NCBI RefSeq assembly: GCF_033296635.1
Contig: NW_026944033.1
Location: 62,001-126,000, forward strand
Length of the DNA stretch: 64,000 bases
Source: Dichotomopilus funicola
Lineage: Eukaryota > Ascomycota > Sordariomycetes > Sordariales > Chaetomiaceae
Direction: 5' to 3'
In this document: piece after piece, positions 1-12,639 of the stretch
Layout: every line of letters begins with the position of its first letter
How positions within the stretch are numbered: the first letter of the stretch is position 1
Position numbers and translations under genes: made by a program
The notes under the pieces: model-generated
Seen by the model: the letters and a program-made list of their open reading frames with translations, nothing else
The model's database searches: none
What the model was told of the DNA's origin: nothing

Positions 1-334
1 ATCCCTACTCCCATCAACGACGATCGACCGGAAAGATGGTACTCGGAAACTGAGGCTGCTCAGGATAGGCGGGAGAAGATGCTGTTTGAAGGAGACGCAC
101 CGGCCCGTCCACCCTTTACCTGGATTACCTACTTGCACCACGGTGAGCAACATGTTTGGTGCTTTTGTGCCCCGTTCCTTTCGGCGTTGGGTATTTGTGA
201 AGTGGGACGCTGCGCAATTGGAACGTCAGGGGGGTTAATTATAGTACTTGGATGTGGATAGATGCAGTGACGTGCCAGAAGCTTATTATCTGCTAGGCTA
301 CAAATCTAAAGATTCAGCCGGTTGGCAGATGTGA
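1..334 (+). CDS. 3' end of an unidentified protein (partial at left edge)
   Basis: The frame starting at base 1 is open and looks protein-like (it contains DDRPERWYSETEAAQDRREK). A GTGAGC donor lies at 143 and a TGCTAG acceptor ends at 296. Joining 1-142 to 297-334 keeps the phase and gives a short tail ending GYKSKDSAGWQM before a TGA at 332-334. If the intron is not used, the frame reads on to a stop at 259-261. The gene converges on the copper transporter that ends at 415. I do not recognise the family. The assignment rests only on an open frame at the edge plus plausible splice sites, so the upstream contig is needed to name it. Confidence 0.4.
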
Positions 335-414
335 GGCGTAATCCCAGGTTAACACCACAATTCTATTAATTTAGCACCGCCCGCTAATAGGTGCATACAA
401 CACACTTCCCTGAA

Positions 415-965
415 TCAACAATGCTCCCACCTTATCCCACCACCAGACGCACTCCCCGTAAACATGCTACCCAGAAAAGTCCCCATTAAAACGGCAATAA
501 AATAACCCAGATTCATAGCCATGATGGCGAGCATACTAAGCAAAACACATAAGACAACAATATCGATCCTAGAAGGAGGAGTGAGGGACCCTACAGCAGA
601 TATCCCAGGCCCACAACGACGGTTTCCCACGCCGCCAAGCCCAAGGACAATAAAAACGAAGAACGGAGGATATATTTTTTTGAGTCTTGGTAGCTGGCGC
701 TGGCTTCATCCCGAAGACAAGCTTCCCGCTCCCAATCCTGTTGTCCCTGTTCAGCTGTTGGGCAGCTCTCATCAGAGAACCGGCTTTGCCGTTGCTTTCT
801 ACGTGCTTGATCCGGCAACGGCCGAATAGTTGAGAGAGCGCGTGTTGCCGCCGCGAGAATGATGAGGGCGGCACACGTTGCGGCGTACTCGCCGGTGTTT
901 CTTGGTTGCCAGGATGCAAAGAGAAGTGGTGTCGTGGTTGATTGGAAGAATACAATGGACATCAT
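415..965 (-). CDS. Ctr-family copper transporter, 2 exons
   Basis: Predicted copper uptake or vacuolar copper-release channel of the Ctr family. Exons are 965-595 and 535-415; the 59-nt intron (594-536) has GTAGGG...TTGCTTAG ends, and splicing restores GYLLMLAIMAMNLGYF. The 163-residue product shows the family hallmarks: a first hydrophobic segment after TPLLFASWQPRNTGEY, a central cytosolic loop, an MxxxM motif (MLAIM) in the second helix and GxxxG (GTFLG) in the third. I chose the ATG at 965 (MMSIVFFQ), which leaves almost no N-terminal domain. An in-frame ATG at 1130 would add about 55 residues. Neither start gives the methionine/histidine-rich head of high-affinity Ctr proteins, which fits the shorter low-affinity or vacuolar type. 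An unseen upstream exon remains possible. Confidence 0.75.
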
Positions 966-3420
966 TTTGCCGGGGCCCTGTTGCCGATGAGTAGTGTCCG
1001 ATGAACAGGCCTTTGTATCTGGTGATGTTTCACTTGTCGAGCTACTGGGAACGTCGACATAGAACAAGAGCGTAAGGAATACTTCTATACAAACCCGACA
1101 TTTCTGCTTGAGCAAGTTATCCCAGATCATGGCCAACAACTTGAGGCCTTCCTGGCCAGGGACTCTGCAATAATAGGGTCAGGACAGCATATTTCACGCC
1201 GTAGCCTGTTCCTTCTGGTGGGTCGATTATAATCTGCTCACCAACGTGCACATCCACAGGCGGGTTACGGAAATACTTGCTCAAACATGCTTCGGTCTAT
1301 TCTTGGCTCTAGTTGGGAGACAACAGCAACTTCTAATCAATATCCGATTATCGCATCTTTCTTCGCTGAGCTGTTGCGCACCTGCACATACCTGAACTGT
1401 TGCGCTTAGTTCCGTGGTCGATCCCGGCTATCTAGTCAACATCAGCACTCGATACAGCCTCTTAGAAAAGGGCACATGAGCGATAGGAGTGAAAGAAAGT
1501 CAAACCTCACACCTAAAAAAACAACCCCCATAATGCACTGATAACCCTAACTTGGCAACGCCAGGGCAGTTTGACACTCGCCCATCAGATAAAGCTATTG
1601 AGCGAGGAACCAGCGAGGTTCTGACCCAGTTGGGGCTGTATCGCCTAGTAATCATCGCCCACAGCACTCAAATATGTAATACCTCGGCTGGATATACCTC
1701 ATCTACAAGACACACAGGCTTTGACGGTCGGACGTGACAGAGACTCTACCACTACCAAACAAACAGGTAGCCAACTCTGATCCTCCTTGTCCCCTCAACC
1801 ACCTAAGACTCCCAAGGACGAAAACCCCCTCCTCAATCCCGACCGCCCACCCGACCACCACAACATAAAAAGCCCATTCCAGCCGCCCCAACCGGCTTTC
1901 CCAACTCCCGACATCCCGACTTCCAGCCCCCGAAAACCCCCAAAAGACCGCCCCCCCCCAGCCTCCGACAAAGTAACACAAGACAGAGAGCCATACATAC
2001 ATAACCCCCCCAAAGACACATTCCGTACACCGTAACACAACACAACACAACCCCCAAAACACACACACACAAAGCCGCCCCCAAATTCCCAGCCTCCATC
2101 CACCCCAAAGAGCCGCGCCGGAAAAGAGAGAAAAAAGAAAGAAAGAAAAGAAAGAAGATCAACAGGGGAGGGGGATAGGGGGTTGGGGGACGAAAACATG
2201 CTCGCTCATAACGCCGACAAAACGCAGTGTAACCCGAACCCGAACCCGAACCGGTTCGCTCTGGTCGCTGGCTGGCCCGACGAGCGGACGAGCCAGTCAG
2301 CCAGCCAGCCAGCCAGCCTTGGGCGACGCCGCTCGGGTGAGGATACCCCGGTTGGGATATAGAGTCCGAAAGAGAGAGAAAGTTTGCTTGAGATCTTGTG
2401 AGTGTAAAAGTCCCCCCTAAAATCTCGAGTCCCGAGTTACCGAGGCTATCTATCAAAAGGGGAAAGGGAAGGCAAGTAGGGGACTAACTAAGCAGAGGAC
2501 AAACGAGAACAGAGAAGAAAAAACGCGAAAGAATGTCTTAGACACTCGAGGTGACAGATGCGGCTTAAGACTTCCCTGAACTTGAACAGGGGAACAGGGG
2601 TAGGAGCCGTTACTTTTGGACTTTTGGACGGGGAAATAGATGCCGAGGACCGATGGGGGTTGTGTTAGTTAGTGGGAGGGCAAGAGGGAGAAAGATAGGG
2701 ATAGGAGCGGTTGGGGTTTTGTAGAGAGAGGATGGGCTTAGGATATGTTGGCTGAAACAAACGCTAGTAGAACAAAATGCCCACGGCGGCGTGATATTCA
2801 CGGGATGGAAATACCAAAGAACGAATTCGTGAGTATATACTAGCCCCAGAGAAGCCTCATGCTTATATCGTATATTCATCAACACCATCAACCATCAACC
2901 ATTGACCCGCGAGACCACCTCCCCTCCACTCTTCCCGTCGTAACGCTAGACAGAGTCCCAGGCGCGAGCCGTCCTGACCGAGAACGGGACGTGAGACTTA
3001 TCCCCCCCAATCCACCCTGACACGCGTATCCAAGCCCACCCACCGCCAGCTAATACCGAAAACTGCAGAGAGCGTAAAAGGCAGAAGTTGGTATCGTATC
3101 GATCGAGTTCGAGAAAAACAAGAGAGGCGAAACCCAGAAAAAGAAAAAAAAGGAAAGGAAAGAAGGGAAAAAGAGAAATCTACCACCAAGGGAGAATATA
3201 TCAAAACCGTAAAACTCAAATGAGAAATGGTTCAGGATATAGAACAGAGCAGAGGTACCCGCACAAAATGGCATGTGGTATAGCCCGCAATACTTCATAT
3301 GTCAGAGAGAACGAACCTCCAGAAAACCCCACATAGGCCCATACTTTTGCGCCTCAGGTACATCCCCCTAATACAGCTGTTGCAAAGCAACATAAGGTAT
3401 ACAATCCACCATCAAGTCAT
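966..3420. other. Intergenic, low-complexity; G-run motif at 2165-2189
   Basis: I see no credible gene. From about 1785 to 2100 the + strand is almost free of G (C/A-rich). It is followed by a purine tract at about 2117-2190 that holds four G-runs of 4-5 bases separated by 1-3 bases. Short tandem repeats occur at about 2230-2252 (CCCGAA units) and 2297-2320 (AGCC units). Another A/G-rich stretch lies at about 3110-3180. The region covers the promoter of the copper transporter and the 3' flank of the Zn2Cys6 regulator. Confidence 0.6.
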
Positions 3421-6295
3421 TCATGCTCCTGTTCCCTGGACGTAATACCCGCCAGTGGGGTTGAATCCACTCAACGAGCTCAGCTGCACAAGATAATCCC
3501 AGTCCATGCCTCCAAGTTCGGTATCTTGCATCGGCGCGTTCGCCGCACCCGCTGTACCGTGATGCATTTGGTGGGCAGCATGTTGGGGATGCTGGGTGTG
3601 TGCGTGGGGATGGCTGGTAGCCGGGCCGCCGGCACTACCGGCACCGGCGCCGTACATTGGGTTCCCCATGGCGTCGTAACCCTGGTACATAATGGCATCG
3701 TCGATCATCATTGTGCCGCCTGGAGCCGCAGCGTTGGAGACGGACGGTTGGGGGATGTGTTGTTTGTTGCCGCTGGCGTACATGTTTGGGGGTGTCAGGT
3801 CGGGAGGATGAGGGCCCATCGCGAGGTCGGAAGGTGGTGGTACCCCGCCGGGGTTGTTGTTGTTGGCAGGTGCGGGTGGCAGTGGTTGCTGGGCGGAGAG
3901 TTGTTGGCTGTGTGGTGGGATCATGCCGGCATTTCCGGGGCCGGAAGACATGGTGGTTGGGCGCCTAGTTCTAGCGGCCAGAGTGGTTCGTAGTAGTGTG
4001 ACGACCTTGGGTGTCGGGAGTGACCGGCCCAGCTGGAGCTCGGCAGCCTCGCGGGCGTCCCAGGCTTTGACGAAGTAGTGACCGAAGGCAATGTGTAGGG
4101 GGTTCTTATTGAGACGGCGTAACAGACCACGCCGGTCATGGTTCTCGATCATCACATCCCAAGCCCGTTCACATAGTTCACCCGTCGTTCGGTGCCGAAG
4201 TTCCGAGACCAGACAGAGATACGCTGGCAAGGGGAAATGAGCGTACGTGTACCATCGGAAACCCTGGAGTATGTCAGAGCTCTGGATGATGTTATCATAC
4301 TCGACCATACGGAGAGCTTCCATAAAGTAACTGTCGCGCTCGTTTTGGTCCACGTTTTCGGTGTTGGCGGTTCGGCAGAGAAAGTCGATGATGCGCAGCT
4401 TGCACAGCGCTTGTCGAGTCATGAGCAGCGTGAAGTAGTGTAGCGGGATCTTCGGGTCGCATTGCTTCAGGTACACGTTCTCCACATATGCGCAGAAATT
4501 CGCAAGGTTCTCCGGCAGACTCTGGTTCGCCACGTGTGACACAAGATCGGGTGACGACGGGGATGGGCTGTAATGCACCATCGGTTTGTGTAACGGCCGT
4601 CCTCCGGGCGTGGTAACGGTCCGGCGAACACTGTCAGGGGACGCAGCCACGGTGAGTTCGATACGGGTGAGACAAAACACCATCTCGGTCGGTCCGGCGT
4701 AGGGGCCTGGCTGCGCGGCGTGAACATTTAAGTCCGTGTCGTTGATGTTGAGCGGCAACCTTGTGTCGCTGGGACACGAGGATAACGCGGTGACCGTGGA
4801 ACCGGTGATCTCGGCGATTCGCTTATCGAAGACGACGATATTCCACCACAGCCGTCTCCGCTGCTCTGCCTCAAACGGCGACACGTTGGGTTGAGAAGAG
4901 CCATCCCGATGTATACCTAACCGAGTAGCGCTCCTAAACGCCAAGCCAAGGAGGCAGAACATAGAGCGGGGGTCCACGAAGGGGCGGGCGCACAGCTAAG
5001 ACACTGTTAGAGGGCTCCTTGATCGAACGTAACGGAAAACCGCTTTGGGGTGAGATTGTTACCAAGTAGAGGAAGAATGCCTGCAGCACCTCCAGTTCTG
5101 GCGACCGCATGAAGCCCGCGTTAATAAGTGCTTGCTGTGTAGCATTGTGGTACCGTCCGAGCAGAATTGCTCGGTCTTCGTCGAACGTGCTTTGGACCTC
5201 CTCTTCGGTAAGAGACGTGATAGCGGCGAAATAAATGGCAAAGATGAGTGCTTCGAGAGGTTTGGAGATCTTGGCCGGGTTCGCACTCGCACTGATGATC
5301 TGGGATTGTAGCGTGGGCGTGTGTGTGATTTTGAGTAAAGGGTCGACGTTGTTGATGTAGATCTGCCATAACTGGAACATCTGGATACCAGCAGGGTGGG
5401 CGGTGGTCACGCTGGCAGGGGCGCCGCCGACTACGAAGGGGAAACCGTCGCTGTTGCCGAACATGGTATCATAGGCGTTGTGTATTGTTGGGCCTTCGTA
5501 TTCTTCGTCTGAGGATTCATCATCATCGCCTCGGTACTATCAACCGAGTCAGAGATCGAAAAAGGTTGACGGAGCACGCAGCCCCAAAGAAACTCAGAGT
5601 TAAGTGACGGCGGAAGGGATCATAACGGGGATGGAGAAAGGGATGGCAGACAACCGGGGGGGAGGCGGGTAAAACAAGCAACAAGGGCAAGTCAACCCAG
5701 GCAGTATCGCATAATTCCAACGCGAAGAAAAGGCTCTCACCTCATGCCGAAGCGCAGCCCATTTTTGTCTAGATGAACGTTAGCCCGATACAGTTATGAC
5801 GGGCATACGGACGGGGGTAGATAGCATCAACACATGGACATATATGAGGAGAAAGGCTGACTTTTCATGGCTGTGGTCGGGCGAGACGTGGTCCGCGTTA
5901 CTTGATGGGGACGTCTTGAGCCCGCTAAGATCCTGTTCCAGGTCGGCGACATCGTCACCGTTGTCTAACGGCTTCAGATCGTGGGCGATGGGCTCAAAGT
6001 TGACGCCGGCCTGGGAGAGCAGCGACTCATATTTGCGCAGGCGGTCGATGAGGTCCCGCTCGTGCGGCTTCTTCTTCCGGCGCCGGGGCGGTTGAGGAGG
6101 TACGACGCGGCATTCGACCTGGGCCTTGACGCAATTGGCACATGGCTTTTGCTTATCGCAGCGCACTTTTCGTTGCTGGCAAAGAACGCAGGAATGGCCA
6201 CGCGTCAGTTTCATCACCGCCGGCTCGGGCACGGGGACCCGCGGAGGTGACGGCGGTGGCGGCAACGGTTCGGAGAGAACCTGCTCGGAGGCCAT
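3421..6295 (-). CDS. Zn(II)2Cys6 transcription factor with fungal_trans domain, 4 exons
   Basis: Nuclear transcriptional regulator of 836 residues. Exons: 6295-5862, 5768-5741, 5536-5063, 4995-3421. Introns are 93, 204 and 67 nt; the first has a GGCTAACG branch site, and phases close through all joints. The tiny second exon encodes a WAALRHE segment, which I recall from relatives. Residues 36-62 form the binuclear cluster Cys-x2-Cys-x6-Cys-x5-Cys-x2-Cys-x6-Cys, followed by a basic stretch and a short predicted coiled coil (LIDRLRKYESLL). The middle homology region runs from about residue 180 (MFGNSDGFPFVVGG) through VDPRSMFCLLGLAFRSATRL and RRRLWWNIVVFDKR. The last 170 or so residues are Pro/His/Gly/Asn-rich, typical of an activation tail. 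Its 5' end faces the DHA2 exporter. The target genes cannot be read from sequence. Confidence 0.92.
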
Positions 6296-8744
6296 GGCGT
6301 AGGTGTATATAAGGGGTCCGGTTATGTAGGGTCCTGGTCTTCGTCTGGGTCCGGCTGGGCCGTCGTCTGTCGTCCGGATAGGCGAAGCTACTGCTCGGGT
6401 CCGAGAGAAAGAGACGTCCGCAGCAAACTGGTCCCGGTGGGTTTCAAATGATGGAATGTGCCGCTCCCCGCCCGATTTGGCGGGCCTGTCGATTTCCCAG
6501 GTCTTGTTTTAACCCCGGTTCGATGACCCGGTCCAATCCAGACGTGCAGCCCTGCGTACTCTGCGTACTAGTATAACTAGGCAACCCAACCGCAAGCACC
6601 TCGTCGCATGGAATGAATGCTCTGCGTACTATGATGCTATAGTGTTGCTCGTCGATGCACTCCAACACCAGCAAGCGGAGAGGTCAAACCCCGCTGGTGC
6701 TTGCTGCTTCAACCCCCGCGGAGCCGAAAGCTGTGGTGGTGAGTGATGGGGGGAAAAAAAGGACGATTTATTACGGCGCAGCTGTCAACCCACAAGACCA
6801 CTAGCAGAACCTGAGGTGTAAAGAAAGGCCAAGAGTCGCGACCCAGAGCTCGACGAGTGTGCCGCAGCCGCCGAAATGCCACAGCAGGTACACAATACCG
6901 AACAGACTTGACGCGCCGACGCAGCGAGTGGCGTTCGAGCCTTTCCACGGGAGCGAGTGAGATGAGTGGCTTGAGGCTGCGGGAGACTGCGGGTCTCAAA
7001 AAGAGCTTACCCCCCTAGGAGATCGGGGGCTAGAACGCGGGATCACGGAAACCAATTTGGGTCAATTGAGCAGTCGCAGCGACGGCAAAACGCAGGGGGG
7101 GGCGATCATAGGAGGCCGGCGGCGAGGTGAAGAAGAAGATGAAAAAAGGAGTCACGAGCAGCCAACAGGGGAGACGGAGAACAATTGACGCAATCAAGGC
7201 TTCCCAAACGCCAGACGCCGCCTTGGGGATGCAAACATTTGCGGACCGGTATCGAGCAGTGAAGGCAGTTCTGGAAAAGAACCGCACAGTCAACCCTCCC
7301 TTCAACCCCTTTCCCCCTCCCTTCTCTCCGGCTCACTCACGACCGAGGCAGGGTTGATGGGCCATGGCAGCGCAGCACTGTGAGACTGGTGGGGGAGAAG
7401 AAGGGTTGCGTCGAACCAAACGCGTTCGTGAGCAACAGGAGGTGGGGGAAAACAACCTCGGGCCCCCCAGAAAGTAGCCTCCTCACCTCAAAAGGACGTC
7501 GCAGCGCATTGCCAGCTGCGAACCGGCCGGCACCAGCAGGCAGCTCACGGCCTCCATCTCGGGACCGAGGGATGGCCGATCTTGGCGGGGCTTGGCGAGG
7601 AGAAGGCGGCACAGACTGGCGAAACTGGACGGGATTGGAGGGCTCAACACAAAAGAAGAAGGCGCTATGACCAGCTGCACCGTCCCCAACAAGGACGGCC
7701 CCCGAAAAAAACGTGTTTTCTGTAACAGGTGCGAAGTACGAATATGTATGTACATTAAGCTACTATCCTTGAGTGGAACAGAAGCTGCAAACTCCGACGT
7801 TGAGGGAAAGAACGGAACGAAAAGGAACATGGGGCAACGCACAAAAGCAAGCCATTTCAGGAAGCCACCAGCAAAAATACGATGGCGATCGATTCCTCCT
7901 CCGCTCTCAGGCCAATTTGACTGCCCTGGCCAAGGGCGTGCGCTCCCGAGCTTCGACTTCATAACTACCTAAGTGACAGGACATATAAGGCCGAACAGGG
8001 GGTCGGCCGGATATGAGTGGGGAGTCACCGCCAGCCCAATAAACATCGTTCTTTTCAACGCCCACTTTATGTCGCTGGACGACAGCCCGAGATATCCAAA
8101 ATAAAAAAAAGAGAAGGAGAGTAAAAAAAAAAAAATAGGAACGGACTGAGCCGAGATCTGGTCCAACCCGCCTGATTCGACGCAGGCCGAGTCGCCCAGT
8201 TATGTATCCGTCCATGCTTGCTTGCCCACGCGCAAGCCCCGACGGGGGCCCTGCGCTTGACAGATGGCCGCAGCTATGGCGCATGGCGGGTGGCAGCTTC
8301 CGTATAACACGGGACACCGGAGGTTGCGCACAGGTAGGTAGGTGGTTCAGAACACTGCCCGTTGCTGGTGCGTCTCCGATCGTCATTACACCTAGTACAG
8401 TAGATCTCCCAGCCCTCGGGCAGACCCGAGCTCTCGGTTTCTTGCCGTTCGTATTCCATTGACGCAACCACGAGTGCAGGTCTCCTTCCTTTCGAAGTCG
8501 GATGTTTTGGCCTGTTTCTGGTGGAGAGAATGAGGTCGTAGCAGAGGTTCACATTTGAAACCGCGAATCCGCCGCCTGGTTATCCCTCGATCCACCCTTC
8601 GACCTTTAGGCTTTCGGACCTTCTCTTGGGGTTGACCCCTTCATTTAAGAACCTGTTGGCTGCACAATCCATACGTGCCCCCCCGCCCTTAGCCCTCTGC
8701 ACGCCCTGGACCTCACCAACTGCCCGGCGCCTTGAATCGCCGTC
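6296..8744. promoter_or_regulatory. Divergent intergenic region between Zn2Cys6 regulator and MFS exporter
   Basis: No convincing gene in 2.45 kb. Short frames occur on both strands, but none shows a recognisable domain or a spliceable extension. A TATATAAG element lies at 6306-6313, next to the regulator's start. An A-rich run sits at about 8101-8136. The region must hold the promoters of both flanking genes. Confidence 0.55.
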
Positions 8745-10964
8745 ATGGATCCAGGAGCCTCCAGGTCGCGACCTGCCTCGCCAACCGCACCGGCCCAAAT
8801 GGTCCCAATTGAGCTTCAGGACAACGCGAACGGAAGGGGAATAGTCCAAACCGGCAATGGCCATGCCCAGGAGCATCCGTACTCCTCCGAGTCCTCAGCC
8901 GGGACCGGGCCAGAGTCCGAAGGTGGCGAGCACTTTCAGCCCAAGAGCTTGCGCTTCTGGTTGACTTTGTTCTGCAATTTCCTCGCTCTCTTCCTCGTTG
9001 CTATCGACCGCACCATTATCGCCACTGCGGTCCCCCGCATCTCGGACGAGTTTCAGGCCCTGGGGGACATCGGCTGGTATGGCTCTTCGTACATGTTGAC
9101 GACCGCCTGCGCTCAGCTGCTTTTCGGCCGCATCTACAAATTCTACGATATGAAGTGGTACGTTGCCGTCACACCCTTGTGCGAGGCCCCCGCCCTGCTA
9201 ACGCACACCGCTCGTCATCTAGGACCTTTCTCCTGAGCATAGTCGTCTTCGAAATCGGGTCGGTGATCTGCGGAGCGGCCCCCAACTCGAACACCTTTAT
9301 CGCCGGCCGTGCGGTAGCCGGGCTTGGATCCGCCGGCATTTTCTCCGGCTGTCTCCTAATCATGATCCCATTGGTACCCTTGAACCACCGCCCCCTATTC
9401 CAGGGCATATTCGGTGGGGTTTTCGGGCTTGCCTCTGTCATGGGCCCCTTGGTCGGTGGCGGCTTTACCGGCCAAGTGACTTGGCGATGGTGCTTTTACA
9501 TCAACCTTCCCATCGGCGGGGTTGTCCTGATTCTAATGTACCTTTGTTGGAACTCGCCAAAGAAACACCATGACCTGGTCAACCCGGCGGACCATATTAA
9601 CCGTTTGAACCCCCTGGGCATGATATTCTTACTTCCCGGTATTGTCTGCCTCTTTCTGGCTTTCCAATGGGGTGGTTCGACGTACCAATGGAACGAATGG
9701 CGCATCGTTCTCCTGCTAGTTCTCTTTGGCCTTTGTACGACGGCCTTTATTGCTGTGCAGATCCTCAGACCAGAGAATGCCACTGTGCCCCCGAAGGTGA
9801 TTACCCAACGGAGTGTCGCGTGTGCTACCAGCTTTACCTTTTTCTTGGCAGGGTCTATGTTGATGCTCGTCTATTACATGCCGATCTGGTGTGAGTTTTC
9901 CCTCCCAAGCCCCCCCCCTCAACGTTTATGGGTTTAGTTTTGATGTTGACATGGCCCCAGTCCAAACCGTTAAAGCAGTCGACCCGATGAGGTCGGGTAT
10001 CAATACGCTCCCTCTTGTCCTGAGCCTGGTTATTTCGAGTATTATCTCTGGCGTGGTGACTCACAGGATTGGGTACTATGTTCCGTCCATGTACGTGGGC
10101 CCGGCGCTCATGTCCATTGGCGAGGGCCTCCTAAGTACGCTCGACCGCAGCAGTCCGACCTCGCACTGGGTCTCTTATCAGTTCATCTCTGGCTTCGGCT
10201 TAGGATGCGGAATGCAAACCGGGTCGCTCGCCGTGCAAAAAGTCTTACCGCCAGATGACGTTAGCACAGGCGTTGCGATCATTAATTTCGCTCAACAGCT
10301 CGGAGGGGCCGTATTCACCTCGGTGGGCCAGACCATTCTTACCAACATATTAGTTTCAGAACTCTCTCATCTGCCAGGATTCGACCCCAAGCTTCTCGTC
10401 AGCGAAGGTGCCACCCAAATAGTCCAGAGAGTTGGACCCGAAAACGCCGACCTCGTCATCAACGCTTACAACACCGCCATCCGACACACTTTCCAAACAT
10501 CCATGGGCCTAGCATTTGCGTCGTTCTTGTGTGCGTTCGGAATGGAGTGGAAGACTGTCAAGAAAGGCAAGAAGGAGCCCGGCCCGCCCGGTCCGCTCCA
10601 TACACTCAACCCGCCCAACGACGAAACCCAAAATGGGCTTACCTCGCCGCCCCCCGAGATAAGTGATCCGGAGAATGCTACAGGCCCGGAGCCCGGAAAG
10701 CCGTTCTTTGAGACCGCTACACGGCATAAAAAGAAAACCCCCCGCCCGTCGTTGCTGAGGCCAATACCATCAGACGAGCCGCCGCACACCACGGACACAC
10801 CGAGGGATCCTCGATTTCCCGCAACCCCTCCCCGCCGACCTAGTATAACCATAGACGGCGTATCAGACGAGCTTGCCTACGCGCTCCAAGATTATCTCCG
10901 TTACGCCGGATACCCCTCCACCAAGTCTCAAGAGGCCGAGGGGAAGAAGGGGGACAAAAAATGA
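8745..10964 (+). CDS. DHA2-type (14-helix) MFS efflux transporter, 3 exons
   Basis: Plasma-membrane drug/toxin:H+ antiporter of the DHA2 family, 694 residues. Exons: 8745-9157, 9223-9890, 9961-10964. The introns (65 and 70 nt) have GTACGT/CTAG and GTGAGT/CCAG ends and restore KWTFLLSIVVFEIGS and YYMPIWFQTVKAV. A hydrophilic N terminus of about 70 residues precedes the first helix. Seen motifs include DRTIIATAVPRISDEF after helix 1, WYGSSYMLTTACAQLLFGRI in helix 2, GRAVAGLGSAGIFSG and the antiporter-like GPLVGGGFT. MRSGINTLPLVL follows the second intron. The C-terminal tail after the last helix is unusually long (about 150 residues), hydrophilic and Pro-rich. Homologues include toxin and drug exporters, but the substrate is unknown. 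It is divergent from the Zn2Cys6 regulator, a layout common for self-contained resistance modules. Confidence 0.93.
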
Positions 10965-12639
10965 GGCGCGGGATACTGGGTATACCGCATGATTCTTGGG
11001 TTGCTGGCAGAGTAGACGACGAATAGAGGAGGATTGGAAAGAGACAAGCGTAAGACCATGATGGGCCTGTTTTTGGTATCTTGGGTAACGACCTGATGAG
11101 TCTGCTGTGTGGCGTGCTTGTCTCTACTTCATAATTCATTCAGAATAGTCTTCTAATACAGCGATTCCTTGTCACAATCTTTCGAGAGAAAAAAGGCGTC
11201 GATGGCGTTTGCAGCTGTTGATCATGGCTGAGATGGGCTTCAGAGATAGGGTGGGAGGCGATATCCACTGCTCCCAGGAACTCCCCTTCTTCTTCCAGTC
11301 TCTTCAGCTCGTGACTAATCTCGGGCTAGTACCTTCTCGCATCCTGGTCACTGAAGAGGCATGCCATGTTACCGGATAAGGGAGTTTCACCACTTCGGGT
11401 GTTCGGCTCGGGCCCTATTCTCGAGCTCTCTTCCATTGCTCGATCTGTTCCGGAGGGGCAATTGGGCACGCCCACGTTAGAGGATCACATGATTTTATAT
11501 TGCAAAACTAGCAGTAGACAACTGACTCTTGTCTTCCATTCTACAGTCGGGGTCGAGGCCTGTTCTGCTGATCCATAGAGGCGGGGTTGTGAATGGGACA
11601 TGTTCCTGCCCCGTGTGTCGTTTGAAAATAGTCACATAGCCAACGTCTTGGCCTGATGATGGAGGAGTGTACAGTGGCCTTCTTAATTCAGAGTCTTCAT
11701 TGTACACACACGTATATGCATTGTCTCTCTGTTTTGTACAGTACATACACTACATCATACATAGCACCTAACAACAACTGAGAACTGGGGGGTCCCAGAC
11801 CCCAGCCTGTTTGTTGAATGAAAGAAAGTCAAGAGGCCATTTCTTGTTTCTTTCCCTTTCATTTTGAACTCTTCCACTCTTGCCCTGATAACACCCCTAC
11901 TCCTCCCCCTTATTGCCGTCCTCTCTCGTCGTTTCGTTGTAGTGAGAATCGAATCCAAGATTGATTCACTTCGTCCCGATGGATCGAGGAGCGAAAACGA
12001 CTGCCGCGAGTAAACTAGGAGGTAGGAAGACGAGCTGCCTACCTACCCACCTGCCTGAGCCCCATCCCCAATTCTCACTCCCTACTTCACAACAGACAAA
12101 CAACCGCCGCCACACTATCATCACCCACCACCCACTAGCCGACCAGCCAACTAACCTTTGATGCAAAACAGAAAAGAAAAGAAGGAAAGAATACAAAAAA
12201 GGGAAAAACGAAAGAGTCCAACACCTTAATTCGCCCGAGCCCGTCTAAGGTAGTCGTAGTAATAGTGGTCGTTGTCGGTGTCGTAAGCGTAAAAGACGAG
12301 AAATCGTAGAGACAAGAAAGAAATCTAGAGCTTTTGGTGGGGTGGGGAGATCTGTCGTTGGTTTTGGTACAAGAGGATTTTATGTATGCCCTGCTCGGCT
12401 TATTTTAAGGGGCTTATTTATCAGCCAAGTGGGTGGTGGGGGTGCCTTTGACGGCACTACCGCGGGGGCTTATATCAGAGTGTAGGTAGGTTTGTTGGTC
12501 TGTTGCCGGTGAGAATGTTGTACAGTGACCCGGGGGTGATGGCCGTGGAAGGGCGTCGTCGCTGGAGGTCATCAATTTGGCTATTGATGTGCTATTACCC
12601 CCCTCTCCCTTCATTATGGATCACGAATGGATGTCCATT
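10965..12639. other. Intergenic, convergent 3' flanks
   Basis: Lies between the 3' end of the MFS gene and the 3' end of the Hsp40 gene. No open frame shows conservation or splice logic. It probably holds both terminators, but I could not point to a specific poly(A) signal. Confidence 0.5.

Noticed and set aside
3421..10964. Possible secondary-metabolite cluster around the regulator and exporter
   Set aside because: No polyketide synthase, NRPS, terpene cyclase or tailoring enzyme is present in the window.
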